Positions 37,895 through 49,937 of a DNA stretch of 64,000 nucleotides are shown piece by piece. The stretch covers positions 124,001 through 188,000 of the forward strand of contig JAIXMQ010000035.1 of the NCBI GenBank assembly GCA_025716855.1. The letters are read 5' to 3'. Source of the stretch: Pilaira anomala. Lineage: Eukaryota > Mucoromycota > Mucoromycetes > Mucorales > Mucoraceae. The first letter of the stretch is position 1; the number at the start of each line of letters is the position of its first letter. The position numbers and the translations under genes are program-made. Under the pieces are notes generated by a model. It was not told the DNA's origin. It saw nothing but the letters and a program-made list of their open reading frames with translations, and searched no databases.

Positions 37895-39530
37895 ATGCCT
37901 ACTTCATCTGCTGCAGCTGCTAGTCCAGGCAACTCACACAATGTAGTTGGTGTACATTATAAAGTGGGAAAGAAAATCGGTGAAGGAAGTTTTGGTATTA
38001 TTTATGAAGGTAAAAATAACGAATAAATAAATAAAAACTGTAACAAAAAAAAAAAAAAACTTATACAACAGTTTGACTATTAGGTATCAATTTACTTGAC
38101 AACCAACCTGTCGCTATCAAGTTTGAACCTAGAAAGAGTGATGCACCTCAATTACGAGACGAATATCGAACTTATAAAATTATGGCTGGATCCAGTAAGA
38201 CAGAAAAAAGAAAAACGAATGAACAAGTTGTTTAAATAACACTTTTTTTTTAATAGTTGGTATACCAACAGCTTATTATTTTGGTCAAGAAGGACTTCAT
38301 AATATTCTTGTAATTGATTTATTAGGACCTAGTCTCGAAGATATGTTTGATACTTGTGGTAGACATTTTAGCGTTAAAACCACTGCAATGTTAGCTAAAC
38401 AGATGGTATGACGTTATATCTATATTTTTTTTTTAAAAACTCCCCTCTTCCTTCTCCTCCCCTTCCTTTTTTTTTTTTTTTTTTTTTTTTTTCTTTCTCC
38501 CTTTGAATTTGGTGAGAAAAACTAAACCTTTCTTCTTCTTTAGTTAACTCGAGTTCAAACAATTCATGAAAAGAATTTAATCTATAGAGATATTAAACCA
38601 GATAACTTTTTAATCGGTAAACCTGGTACCGAAACAGAGAATCAAATATTCATTGTTGATTTTGGTATGGCTAAATTATATAGAGATCCAAAGACAAAAC
38701 AACATATTCCTTATCGTGAAAGAAAGAGTTTATCTGGTACAGCTCGTTATATGAGTATCAATACTCATTTAGGAAGAGGTAACAAAAACAAAAAAAAAAT
38801 CATTTAAATTTCTTCTTTATTTGTTTCTAATTATATCCCGATAACAAAAGAGCAATCACGACGTGATGATCTGGAATCTTTAGGCCATGTATTCATGTAC
38901 TTCTTGAGAGGTTCTTTACCTTGGCAAGGTTTAAAGGCTGCTACTAATAAACAAAAGTATGAAAAAATTGGTGAAAAAAAGCAAACAACTGCTATTAAAG
39001 ACCTTTGTGATGGATACCCAGGTAAATAATTTAAAGTTTTTTTTTTTTTTATCATAATATGTTTCTAAATTAATTTTTAGAGGAATTCGGTATATACCTT
39101 CAGTATGTACGTAAATTAGGTTTTGAGGAAACACCTGATTACGACTTTTTACGTGGATTATTCTCTAAAGCTATTGAAAAAGTGGGCGAACAAGATGATG
39201 ATGTTTATGATTGGATGTTACTTAATAATGGCAAGGGTTGGCAGGTAAAATAATATGCATTGAATTATTTGGATATATGAATACATGTACTCAATTTTCT
39301 CTCAATAGACATTGTCAAAACGTAATGTTCGTCAACATACCACAAATAAAAAGATTGTCGATACACGTACAAAAGATCAAACACAACAACAACTGCAACA
39401 AAAGCAACAACAACAGAATCAACAACAACTGCAGCAGCAGCAGAATCAACAAGTTCAAAGACAAGAACAATATCAATCCAAGAAATCAGGTGGATTTTGG
39501 TCAAAATTATCTTGTGGATTATGCCATTAA
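37895..39530 (+). CDS. Casein kinase 1, Yck-like (membrane-anchored type)
   Basis: Seven exons: 37895-38009, 38084-38194, 38257-38405, 38544-38778, 38851-39021, 39081-39244, 39309-39530, giving 388 aa. The kinase domain is complete. The Gly loop is [12 protein letters not shown], the Lys is in VAIKFEP, the catalytic loop is [13 protein letters not shown] is in [14 protein letters not shown], and the CK1-specific [21 protein letters not shown] is present. The tail is a Gln-rich run followed by [11 protein letters not shown]. This resembles the C-terminal FFxKL-Cys-Cys palmitoylation signal of yeast Yck1/2, so plasma-membrane attachment is likely. Yck kinases act in endocytosis, nutrient sensing and morphogenesis. 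Confidence 0.92.
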
Positions 39531-41077
39531 AATTTTCTTTTCCTCTTTCTATCTCCATCCCATCACTTTCCTTTTTTTTTTTTCTCCTAAAAAACTCGTT
39601 TTCTCCTTTCCTTTTTTTTTTTCATATCTCTATTATGTTATGAATGATTTCCTTTTTTTTTTTCGCAAACGCATTACAACAACAACAACAAAAAAGAACA
39701 TACTTAGTTCTACAATTTCAAAAAGCAAAAAGAAAAACTACTACAACTACTACTACTACTATTACTACTACCTCCCCTTTTTTTGAGTAATCATGCAAAA
39801 TATTTATTCACAAAAAATAAAAATATATATCTTTTTTTTTTTTTCGTTTTTATTATAAACCTGTCAAAAACCATCACATTACTGCATCTCTTGACGGACG
39901 GAGTTTATTTACATGTAGATCTTTCTCGAGAAATTAAGTTGGTGATTGAATCCAAAATACAGGTTAATTATAAACTTTTGCATCGTTCCACTTACGTGTA
40001 GCACATTTGCTTTTTTTAGGTGTAAACACCAAAGTTTAACTAAAACTTAATTGAATTTAACAAAATAATAAGATACCGACTAATTTTCTTGGGATTCTTC
40101 TTGATATGTGAATGGAAATCCCAAAAAGAATCGGTCACACCTTAATAAAGAGCTATATATGGATGACCTGATATATATATATATATAGGACTACGTTTTC
40201 AGGGACTTGTTTGTTGACGGTAAATGTGAATAGAAAACTAAGTCCTTCTGATATCCAACAGATTAGTGTTTAATGTAACCTCCTAACTAAAAAAAAATAG
40301 CTAACGCGGACTGTAAAATAGATACGACGCCAAAAAAAAACAAGTCAATTTGCAACCTTCTCTTGACAAAAGACGAATTAGTACCATCATAAGAAACACG
40401 TATGTATAGTGCAGAAAAATGATCTTAAAGCCGGCTGCTAGTGGTGGCGCCATTCTATATTTTGTCCCCCCGACCAAGACGAACAAAAAAGAGAGGGAAT
40501 ATTCCATATTAAATAAAAGGGTTAATAAAACAAAAGCTATCGAAATTCACTGAGGAAAAAAAAACTAATTACAAATTTTTCGAGGCTTAGCCTACGTACA
40601 TAATTTATTATAGAAATTGATCTAACTAGCTTTTTTTTTCTTGTAATTAAAATATTATTGTGATACGATTGTCCAAAATGCATTTGATGTAATGGCATAA
40701 TTTAATCTGTATCAGACAGCTCTCATCCTATTTTCCGCGGTGGGTTTTTAATCATTTTAGAACAGCTTTTTTTTTTTTTTTTTTTTAGTCTCGGATACGA
40801 GTTTTTTTGTACACTTCAAAGCCTTATTGTACAAGACGTAACTGCGCAAAATAGGTCATCCTCATGCAAATAAAGCAAGATCAAAAATAAACTTATTTAA
40901 AATAAAAGAGGTAAAAAAAAAAAAAGGAAGTATTCCCGTACTATATTCAGAGACAGGGCTTTTTTTTTTTTTTTTATTCAAGATCGGATTCCATAAAATG
41001 GTTAAGAATATAAATACGTACTAGTTTCTATATTTTTTATTTCCCTCATCTTTTTTCTTTTTTAATTTATACTTTAT
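39531..41077. other. Long intergenic region upstream of the UGT gene
   Basis: 1.5 kb without a credible gene. It contains trinucleotide runs (CAA near 39680, ACT near 39740-39770), poly-T tracts and a perfect 8-bp inverted repeat TTGGGATT/AATCCCAA (40089-40096 and 40117-40124, loop of 20 nt). Short AT-rich ORFs here have no protein-like composition. Confidence 0.5.
41009..41016 (+). promoter_or_regulatory. TATA box of the UDP-glycosyltransferase gene
   Basis: TATAAATA 62 bp upstream of the start codon at 41078, in the expected position for a core promoter. Confidence 0.5.
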
Positions 41078-42968
41078 ATGAAGTGGCCAAATTTTATTTT
41101 TCTGGCAGTTTCCCTGATCTGTGTTACTGTCAATGCAATTGAGATGCAGCCCACGTTTAGACAAGATAATTATAAGCATATTGCCTTTAGTGCATCCATA
41201 GGTGGTTCATCTCATCATCATTGGGTTCTTTCAATCCTGGATAACTTAGCTCAGCGGGGACATAATCTATCTTATTTAACTACAGTAATAAAAAAAAATA
41301 TATATATATATATATTTAGTTTCAACTAGTATATAATAGAAACAAAATGACATAACCTTTTTATTTACTATATACATAGACAAATGAAACTCGCTTTAGT
41401 AAACCATTTTCAAGAATCAAAACAATCGATTTAGGTCAAGCTGTGAATTATGAATCCTCTGGTTTTATGAAAGAAATGAGTTCTGGAAAACCCATGACGA
41501 GTATGTTACCAAGCTTGGTTCAATTACTTGCATCTAATTTTGAGCGAGGTAATAAACTCTATTTTGATACTAATTTTTTTTTTTTTAAAAAAAAAAGTGA
41601 TAGATTTTATAACATTTCATTTTTTATATAGATTATGTTACGTTAAAAGATTATTTCAAAGAGAATCAAGTTGACTTGGTTTTATGTGATCATTTTATGG
41701 AATCATGTGCAGAAGCAGCTACCGCTTTAAATATTCCATACATTATCACATCAACACTTGAATTCACAGGAGGTAAAAAAGAAAGAAGCTTTTCATAAAA
41801 AAAAAAAAAAAAAAATCCAATGAAAACATATTGATTTTCTTTTTTTTTTTTTAAAGAATCGGATGCTCCATTTATCAATAACGAAATGAGCACAATGGAT
41901 GATCCAACTACAGAGCATCAAAGCTTTTTTACACGATTTTACAATGAATTCATTGGCCCCTGGGTAGGAAGATACGCACTTTCAACCGTGACAAAAGACA
42001 TCTTCGATCGAAAACAAGCACTTGGCATTGCCGCTAAACTACAATCCCCACGAGAATTCTGGAAAGATGCCTTCAAACTGGTCAATATCTTGTTTGGATA
42101 CACACCTGCTAGACGTATTGGCCCTTTAACTGAATTTGTCGGACCGATTCTTTCGAAACAATATCAACCTTTGACAGAAGACCTGGAGCGCTATTTAAAT
42201 ACACATCAACATGTAGCCTACATCGGATTTGGTCAAAACGCAATCCCTTCCAAAAGAGATATTCAATACATCTTACAAGGCTTAATGGAGTGTTTAGAAT
42301 CTGGACTCATCGATGGCTTTATTTGGTCGACTTATCTTTCGGGTCCTTTGTTTCCTAAAACGATCAGCACTTCTTCTGGTACAAGGTATAACGTAGAAGA
42401 GATGTTGAATGGTACAAACCTCGATGCACGCATGATGGCCTGGGTACCTCAAACCGCGGTTCTTCTACATCCTTCGACTTCCCTCTTTCTCTCACATGGC
42501 GGGTTAGGATCCTGGTATGAATCCATGTATGCTGGTAAACCCATGATGATGTTTCCCTTCTTTGGTGATCAACCAGGTAATGCATTAGTGGTTGAACGTG
42601 AAGGATTAGGACGAATCTTGAAACGTGACATGTCAATGAGAAATGTAAAAGACTTATATAAGCAGGTTCTGGACGAAACAAGGGTGAAGGAAAATGTGAA
42701 GCGTATGCAAGCATTAACACAAATTCATTCGGAGCATGGCATTTTACGGGGTGCTGATGTTGTAGAAGAAATTGCCTATACTCATAAAGAAGGTATTATT
42801 CCTCATCGTGTGCCTGTAAGTGAACGTATGTCTTTTATCAAATCTCGTAATATAGATTTATATATTGCTATGGTCTTTATCTTGATCGCTACTTCATGTC
42901 TTTTCATCATCTTGGTTTGGAAAGCATATCAAGGACTTTCAAATTCGAAAAAGTTAAAACTACTCTAA
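41078..42968 (+). CDS. ER-anchored UDP-glycosyltransferase (GT1 family)
   Basis: Four exons: 41078-41284, 41380-41548, 41632-41772, 41857-42968, giving 542 aa. It has a signal peptide (MKWPNFIFLAVSLICVTVNA), an N-terminal acceptor domain and the GT1 donor-binding signature: AWVPQTAVLLHPSTSLFLSH, GGLGSWYESMYAGKP, then FFGDQPGNA. A C-terminal transmembrane helix (LYIAMVFILIATSCLFIILVW) is followed by a basic tail ending KLKLL, which fits a KxKxx ER-retrieval signal. This type I topology is that of animal-type microsomal UGTs and differs from the soluble sterol glucosyltransferases of yeasts. The acceptor is unknown; detoxification or lipid glucosylation are possible. Confidence 0.88.
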
Positions 42969-43138
42969 AAAATGTATCATCTTATTTTACTTGTATATCC
43001 TTTTTTTTTTTTTTTTTCATCTACATAATGATTTTCGATTCATTTAAATTTATCTTGTACATTTTTTAACACCCCCGAAAAAAAAAAAAAAGCTCATTGT
43101 TGAATAAAACCCTTCTTTTTGGCAGCAGCATTCTAACA

Positions 43139-43159
43139 TATATATATATATATATATAT
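43139..43159. repeat. TA dinucleotide microsatellite
   Basis: An uninterrupted TA run 170 bp after the UGT stop codon; likely length-polymorphic. Confidence 0.85.
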
Positions 43160-44405
43160 GCTCCTCTCATCATAATGAAAAAGCAACAAAATTAATTTTG
43201 GATATGAAAAATTGCAGGAATATTAAAAAGATAGGGCACTTTGTTTGAATCGCATATACATCTATATTCGTCATTCATTTGATTTTTTTTTTATATACAT
43301 TACCAAAAAAAAAAAAAAAAAAAAAGCAGGCTCTACACAACGACTTACCCCTCTTTTTTTTTTTTCTTGAAAGATACATACATAACCTTTTTTTTTTTTT
43401 TATGTATTCAGTTTTTGTTTGTCGTAATATATTGATAATCTTACACTTATCTTATCCTTTGAGTAATACACATGCACTGTATCTACATAAGATTATATGT
43501 ATTTTTTTGTACTGGTATAATAGCCATTTCTTAAATATATACACTTTTGTCTGCTGATAATGTATATCTATCAGAAAGTGCTGTACATTGAATTTCTTTT
43601 TTTTTTTATCGTATGTCAGCTAAACAGATATATATTCAATCATTAAAAGCTGCTGTTTTATGTATAGAACAGAAGAATCAACTACTGTATAAATAAGTGC
43701 ATGAAAAAAAAAATATATATCTATACAAAAATTACTTGCTGACAAAGTGTCATGTTGTATATGACTTCATATATGCATCCAATGTTATAATTCGAATTAA
43801 AGATAGAGAAACACAAACAAAAATAGACAACGGTACCATCATCATAAAGCTATAAACAGTTAGTTGATGAGCCATTATGTACTTGAATGTTATGTGAGGG
43901 GTATATTATACGCATGTGTCGATCAAATCAAATACTACACATATTACGAGCCGGATGTCGATAGATAGAGAGACATCCCTTTTTTTTTTTTGAGGCATAA
44001 AACACACACATTTGTTTTGAGCATCATTGTTATTTTTTTGCTGATGAGCGTCTGGACTCTCTCAATTATTTTTTTTTTTCTATAAAAATTAAAAAAAAAG
44101 TCGTAAATAGGATTCATGACAAAACATTTCTAAACTTGATTAAATTCTCCTTTTTTTAACAATGAAAACTAGTATTTATAAATATACATGGGTCGTAATA
44201 AGGCATTGCTTATTTTCATTCTTTGTTAAAAATATAAATATATATTACACAAAAGAAACAAAGAGTCATTTCAAGTATGTATGATTTACGCTCCGCATCT
44301 TTTTTTTTTCGTGTATGTAGGGCAAATGTTATGCATATTTACAAAAACAAAAAACAGTACTCTCTTACTTCTTTGATATGACACACACACACACACAAAA
44401 AAAAG

Positions 44406-44415
44406 TATATATATA
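44406..44415 (+). promoter_or_regulatory. TATA-like element upstream of GH16 gene
   Basis: TATATATATA about 60 bp upstream of the GH16 start at 44474. The position suits a core promoter, but TA runs are common in this DNA. Confidence 0.3.
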
Positions 44416-44473
44416 CTGGGAAAAAGTCAGATAATAATAAAAATAAAATAAAAAACAATAAAATATTTTTATC

Positions 44474-45483
44474 ATGTATTTCTCTAAACTTACTCTCAGT
44501 GCTGTTACTTTATTGGGCTTCGCTCAAACTTTATTTGCTGCTCCAACAGTGACAGAAGGTTCTACAAACAAGTGTAGAAATAGTATCACCACTTTTAAAG
44601 ATGGAATCAGTGATTGGACTGAACAAAATGATGGTAAAAATTGGAGTATTACGGATGAAGGTCTTGAAGTATTTTTACAACCACCTATCGAATTCATTCG
44701 AGCAAATGATGCATCTGATTCCGGTAAAATATATATATATATATGCATGTACACTCGATTTTTTTTTTAACTCAATTTTTTTTTTTTTTTTCAGGCAATC
44801 CATACAACGTTTACGCATCTCCTGAATCTCCTACCTTTATTGGCGCTTACAGAATGCAATATGGTAAAGTCACTTACCGTTTAAAGACTTCCAACAGACC
44901 AGGAGCTGTTACAGGTGCTTATTTTATGGAATTCGCCAAGAGTGGTGATGAAATCGATTTTGAAATGTTGGGTGCTGAAACTACAAGAGTACAGTCCAAT
45001 TTCTTTTACGGTAAAAATATTATTTACGGTGTCAATGGTAAAGACGATAGTACTGGAGGAGTCGATTTGTCTGATGGTTTCCATGACTACACAATTGATT
45101 GGAGTCCTGACAGAATTCAATGGTTGGTTGACAGCAAAGTCATTCGTGAAACCAAAAAGACGGATACGTGTGTCGACGATGAATGTATTTATCCTACTAA
45201 TCCTACGTAAGTTAAACAAAGAAAGAAAAAAAAAAGGTCTTATATATTTATACCAATATATTCTTTATTATAGCTATCCTAAATTTGGTATTTGGGATTC
45301 AAGTTCAGTTTCTAGTACTGCTGAATGGGCTAAAGGTCCTATTGATGTAAGTTCTCTTTTTGTTTGTTTGTTAATAATATATGAAACTAATAACGTATAT
45401 AGTGGGATAACACTGCAAAAGTTTCTACCATCATCGAATCTGTCACAATTGAATGTGACCCTGAATACAACACTATCGTCTAA
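44474..45483 (+). CDS. GH16 Crh-like transglycosylase / glucanase
   Basis: Four exons: 44474-44723, 44795-45206, 45274-45346, 45403-45483, giving 271 aa. The signal peptide is MYFSKLTLSAVTLLGFAQTLFA. The GH16 active site is GDEIDFEMLG, with E136 as nucleophile, D138, and E140 as acid/base (ExDxE). The conserved TIDWSPDRIQWLVDSKVIRE strand follows, with a cysteine near the end. This pattern is that of fungal Crh enzymes that join chitin to beta-glucan in the wall. Neither a GPI-attachment signal nor a chitin-binding module is present, so the product is probably released or wall-trapped. Confidence 0.88.
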
Positions 45484-46042
45484 CCATTTTCCCTTCTTTT
45501 TTATCCTTGTAACTATAACTAACATCTTTCTTTATGCATATTGCAATAATAATAATAATAAAAAAAAAAAAAAATTTTTTCATCGTACATATTTCACTCA
45601 AAGTAGTACCGCACAATCGGTAAATTCTGTCCATTGTTGCTTTAAATTTTTTATTTCCCCTTTTCCAGGGTTTGACCATTGTTTTTAGTAGTGTAGTAGT
45701 ATATATAACAAATATCAGATCATGGTTGCTGATTAAAAAAAAAAAAAAAAAAAAGGAGGTTAAAAATATTTTTTAAAAAATAAACCCCCCAAGAATGAAA
45801 TGGATACGGTTTTCTGATATGTTCGGCTTCTATCTTTGTATTTATTTGAAAAAAGTGACATTTGTATATCAATTATGTGTTTATATAAAGCAAATAGATT
45901 AGTTCAAAAAGGGTATTTATTTTAAAATCATTGGTTAATTTTCCAGTCATAAGAAGTAACCAATAATATCTTTTTTTAAAGTTACAAAGCAGTTACAGCT
46001 TAATAAAAAGTGATTTATAAGTTAAGAATGTCTGATTGGCTA
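45484..46042. other. Convergent 3' intergenic region
   Basis: Between the GH16 and HMG-box stop codons. Poly-A runs and AT-rich DNA only. An overlapping long ORF that continues from GH16 intron sequence is not credible. Confidence 0.5.
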
Positions 46043-47110
46043 TTACCAATGGTTGTCAATTGAACCATTTGGCAGGATACTTTGATGAGGTAATCTATGG
46101 TTACTATCCATAATCATGGTCGACAGGGTCGGCAAGTGAACGACATCTTCTAGTTGAGAAGAAGGTAGAGGATGATCGGGTGATGTAATATTAGAAGAAG
46201 AGGACTCCGCTGGTAAAGGTAAGTCTGCGGGATCCAATGATTGGCTTCTCGTAGTAGTATTATTATTAGTAGTCGTACTTTTATAAGATTTCATAGCTTC
46301 CTCATACTCTTCCATTTCTTTTTTAAATGTATCATAATATACCTTTTAAAGTAAAAAAGAATGAATTATTATTATTATCTTGATCAAAAAACTACTTACT
46401 TGTTTCTCTTCTTTTGGTAGACCTTTCCATTTAAGACCTAAAAGTTTTGTAACATCACCAATATTTTCTTCTGGGTTTTCATCCTTAATTTTATCACGTT
46501 GAAGTCTACAGAATAAAAAAAAGACGTTACCAGGTCCTTTTGGTGCATTAGGATCTTTCTTCTTTTTTGGAGGTTTAATGACGGTTGTATTATTGTTATT
46601 ATTATTATGTGTTGGATATGAATTTTTTGTATTATGCTTAAATGATTGATATATTAATTAGCACGTGTATTATATACCATAATTTTATATTTGTTTACCT
46701 TTTCTATTAACTCATTATGCAATAATAGATCAGAGCCAGTATCAGAGTCATCAAGAACACCAAAGGGACTATTATCAATTCTATCTAATAATAAACTAAA
46801 AAAAAAAAGTTCAATATTTTATCTTTTTATTACAACATTTATCATTATTTCTTACCTTCTTTCAAGTCGAAGTCTTTTAATACTTTTTTGAGCCCGAAGT
46901 AATTTTTCCTGAAGCAAATCATTTTCCTTTTTTTTTTGTGAGTAAAGTTTTCTTTATATCTTTTTTTTTAAAAAGGTACCTCTTCAGCACTTCTAAATCT
47001 TTTTTTTAATTCATCAAGTTTAATTCTATTCTTAATTTCTTTTTGAAGTTTTTATTAATATCTATTGTTTTAATATATAAAGTTTCAAAAAAGTTTGTAC
47101 CTTCAGTCAT
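46043..47110 (-). CDS. HMG-box protein, possibly an INO80-type (Nhp10-like) subunit
   Basis: Six exons: 47110-47101, 47038-46980, 46926-46856, 46795-46699, 46636-46400, 46342-46043, giving 257 aa. An N-terminal coiled-coil ([20 protein letters not shown] followed by KRLRLERS) precedes an HMG box that starts with [20 protein letters not shown] and continues through [21 protein letters not shown]. The tail is Ser/Asn/Pro-rich. The coiled-coil followed by a single HMG box resembles fungal INO80-complex HMG subunits, but I cannot separate this from other single-box HMG factors. The first coding exon has only 10 nt (ATGACTGAAG). Confidence 0.75.
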
Positions 47111-47350
47111 TTTTTTTTTATAGATAGAAAATTAAGAATAAAAAAAAAAAAAAGCGAAAAAAGAAAAAATAAAAAAAAAAAGGGAAAAGTCAATTTTTAT
47201 TTCTTGTTTCATTCGTTCCCTCTTTAAATATGTTATGGAAGCAGTCAAAAGAGCCTTATTTCACACAAAAAAAAAAAAAAACGATGATTATCAATTATTA
47301 AATATTTTTTATTTAAAAAGGCGAAATAATTTTTTTTTTAAAATCTACGC

Positions 47351-48053
47351 TTAAAGCTTCTTTTGTTCACCCTCTTCTTCTTCTTCTTCATCGCTATCCT
47401 CACCTTCAGGCTATATAATATGTATTAAATGAGTATATACATAGATACAATAAATAAAAAAATAAAAACTTTACCAAGTTATCCATATTAGGTAATCCAC
47501 CACCAGCGGCACCAGCTTGAGCCATCAAACTTTGGAAATCTAATCCACCCATGGGATCGTTAGGTTGTTGACCCTCCTCCTCTTCTTCATCTTCATCTCT
47601 CCACTTTTGGAAATCAACCTTTAAAAAGTTGAGCTTACCACCCTTTTGGAGTTTAGGCCAGTATCCATCTTCCTTCTTATAGATAGCCATTGTCAAGTTA
47701 CGAGCTGTTAAATGTTGCTTGGATTTCTATATATATATATTATACTTAATCTCCGTTTCACCCTCACCCCCCCATGATTTATTTATTTTATATATATTTA
47801 AACTTACCTCAACATCAACTTTACCATAGAATTCAATCTCGGCTTCATATTGATTTTGTTCCTTTTCACCAGTACCCTTGAAGGTAAACTTATCTTCGGT
47901 CAAATCAATCTTATGATCCTATTTATTTTTGATTATTATTTATTTTTCACACACACTTTTTTTTATTTTTTTTACCTTAATATCAGAAATCTCGACAGTC
48001 AAGTAAATGACATCGTTTCTTTGGGCCCAGAGTACAGTAGGATGAAGAGGCAT
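47351..48053 (-). CDS. SBA1: Hsp90 co-chaperone p23/Sba1
   Basis: Four exons: 48053-47976, 47918-47808, 47726-47475, 47410-47351, giving 166 aa. The CS domain opens MPLHPTVLWAQRNDVIYLTV and contains the conserved ARNLTMAIYKKEDGYWPKL and the LKVDFQKWRDEDEEEEEG motif. A Gly/Ala/Met linker and an acidic tail (DSDEEEEEEGEQKKL) follow. p23 stabilises the ATP-bound closed Hsp90 dimer late in the client cycle. Length and layout are typical of the family. Confidence 0.93.
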
Positions 48054-48745
48054 ATTTATTTATTTTTTAAAAAAAAGTATATATAATAAAAAACAAAAAA
48101 CAAAAAGGTTAAAGAAGAAAAAAAAAAATTGAACGCGTTTTACTTTAGAAAAAAAAAACTATCGGATATTCAATCCTCGATGACGCATGTGTGCAAGCCA
48201 TTTCCTTCTTTCATTTTCCATTTCAAGCCAGAAATGACTTTCTGTTTCATGCCAATCCCGCCCTTAATAATAGTAGGTTGAGTCACCTAAGCAAGATTGG
48301 CTTATACTTTTCACCAATAAAAAAAATAGTACACACACACACACAAAAATGATTCAAATACATAGCATAGTTGTTAAACAAATAGTTTACTTATATTCTT
48401 TCCATGTTGAAACACATTAGCGAGTAACGGATATATGCTGCACAGCGTTTGGCAGTATCAGTTTTAGTGGCTTCTGTAATCCTGTCTCGACAATCATTTC
48501 TTTCTTTTTAATAGGGGTTCTTGACGAGCTTCTGAATTGATCTTGATGAATACTCTTTAATTAAGTTCAAAAGGGAGAATACGGTGGCAGTATGTCCATT
48601 TTCGTAAATTCGCTTTCACGACGTACCAACTTGCTATAGGTTAATGATGCTTTATCACTGCCTTTCTATGTTTAAATTATCAATAGTTAGTAAAAAAAAG
48701 TGCACTGTAGTTATAAGCTTGAACAAAAATGATATCAAAGCAAAT

Positions 48746-48934
48746 AGTCTCGATAAACACCTTGTTTGTAAAGCAAACAAGTCAACTCTTTTATCATTTA
48801 GTTGCGTCTTCACCAAGGGCGGCGCTCAAGCCTACGGAGACTGTTCACGATAAAAGCCAAGTTCCATACCTTACAAAGCCCTACGGTATGGTCTTGGCGG
48901 TCATAGAGCTGTAAAAAGCCCTACCAAACCGTGT
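48746..48934. repeat. 189-bp direct repeat, copy 1, with hairpin-forming segments
   Basis: It matches the second copy with about five differences. It contains a perfect 8-bp hairpin CTTGTTTG/CAAACAAG (48761-48768, 48774-48781). It also has a longer imperfect stem joining GCCAAG..CCATACC (48856-48870) to GGTATGG.CTTGGC (48885-48897). The copy is bounded by a 13-bp inverted repeat AATGATATCAAAG / CTTTGATATCATT (48728-48740 and 48935-48947). Confidence 0.85.
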
Positions 48935-48973
48935 CTTTGATATCATTAAAGTTCTACAATTTCACTTCATAAC

Positions 48974-49162
48974 AGTCTCGATAAACGCCTTGTTTGCAAA
49001 GCAAACAAGTCAACTCTTTTTTTCATTTAGTTGCGTCTTCACCAAGGGTGGCGCTCAAGCCTACGGAGACTGTTCACGATAAAAGCCAAGTTCCATACCT
49101 TACAAAGCCCTACGGTATGGTCTTGGCGGTCATAGAGCTGTAAAAGCCCTACCAAACCGTGT
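48974..49162. repeat. 189-bp direct repeat, copy 2
   Basis: The second copy starts 39 bp after the first and carries the same hairpins. One loop base differs (TAAAG in copy 1, CAAAG in copy 2), so stem pairing is kept. The outer 13-bp inverted repeat is absent here. Confidence 0.85.
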
Positions 49163-49652
49163 TTATCCATGAAGGAAAAGGTGCTTAAAAATAAAACAAA
49201 GAATACTTCCCTTATATAATTATAAAACTGCCTCCAATGGCATAGTTCAACCTAACAAAGCCACAAAAAAGGGGGAATATTTCTTCAGTTTGTAGTTAAT
49301 TTCAAGTTAAATTTCATTTTGATTCCGTAAGATACATAATCATTGGAAGCAATTATACCGTTGTGTGGGAGATTTGACTAGTTAACATTACTTATTTTTT
49401 TCTCATCACATTGTTGTTCTTTTATTTACCGTTAGTTACTTTTGAAAGCGCATCAATACCAGCTAATTCAATTTCATTCCTGTAAGTGAAGGTCTGAAAA
49501 AGAGATTTTTTTTTAGAACTCCCAATACTGTATCGTTTGGGCGTTTTTGGGTGCACATGATTTTTTTTTAAGGAGGGAAAATATGTGTTATTTGTACCAA
49601 CGAATTTTTTTTTTTTTTTTGTTTCACTTTACATCGTGGCAACGTACTATTC

Positions 49653-49937
49653 ATGGCCTTAACAGACGAAGAAAAACAATACAAGACTCCTATTGTTAAA
49701 GAAGGATCTGAGCATTTTTTTGCTACCAACAGCGCAAAAAATTGGGATTTTGAATCGTATTTCGAGTCAACCCACAACGATATCAACAAGTTGAAGCAAA
49801 TACCAAAGATCAAAAGTGACTATGACGCCGATCTCAGTTGGATCCGCCAATTGGCAGAGACTCCTATCGCAATCAAAGAGTATGCGCTCAGTTTGATAAA
49901 GAAGGAAAAAGTAAGAAAAAGAAAAGAAAACAGTTAA
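49653..49937 (+). CDS. Small hypothetical protein (94 aa), possibly 5' remnant of a lineage-type gene
   Basis: An ATG-initiated frame with ordinary amino-acid composition (MALTDEEKQYKTPIVKEGSE, then DADLSWIRQLAETPIAIKEY), ending in a Lys-rich run. No family was recognised. A GT appears at its end (GTAAGAAAAAG), so it may splice onward, but no convincing downstream exon was found. It lies 0.6 kb upstream of the nuclease-like gene in the same orientation and could be an N-terminal piece of a related gene. Whether it is expressed cannot be judged. Confidence 0.4.
   Translation: MALTDEEKQYKTPIVKEGSEHFFATNSAKNWDFESYFESTHNDINKLKQIPKIKSDYDADLSWIRQLAETPIAIKEYALSLIKKEKVRKRKENS

Larger units (their letters stand above)
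42969..44473. other. Intergenic region with AT microsatellite
   Basis: 1.5 kb separating the UGT and GH16 genes, with a TA repeat at about 43139-43159, many homopolymer runs and a CA run near 44382-44396. No gene recognised; the ORF at 43279-43557 is low-complexity. Confidence 0.5.
48054..49652. other. Intergenic region containing a duplicated structured element
   Basis: 1.6 kb with a CA run near 48332-48346. Two near-identical 189-bp copies (listed separately) lie at 48746-48934 and 48974-49162. The short ORFs across the copies are not protein-like, and no gene was recognised. Confidence 0.55.

Noticed and set aside
40089..40124. Perfect 8-bp inverted repeat as a terminator or small RNA
   Set aside because: Short stem, 20-nt loop and no adjacent transcript; such repeats are expected by chance in 64 kb of AT-rich DNA.
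48160..48300. Possible heat-shock element upstream of p23
   Set aside because: TTC and GAA pentamers occur, but their spacing (AGAAATGACTTTCT) does not fit consecutive nGAAn units.
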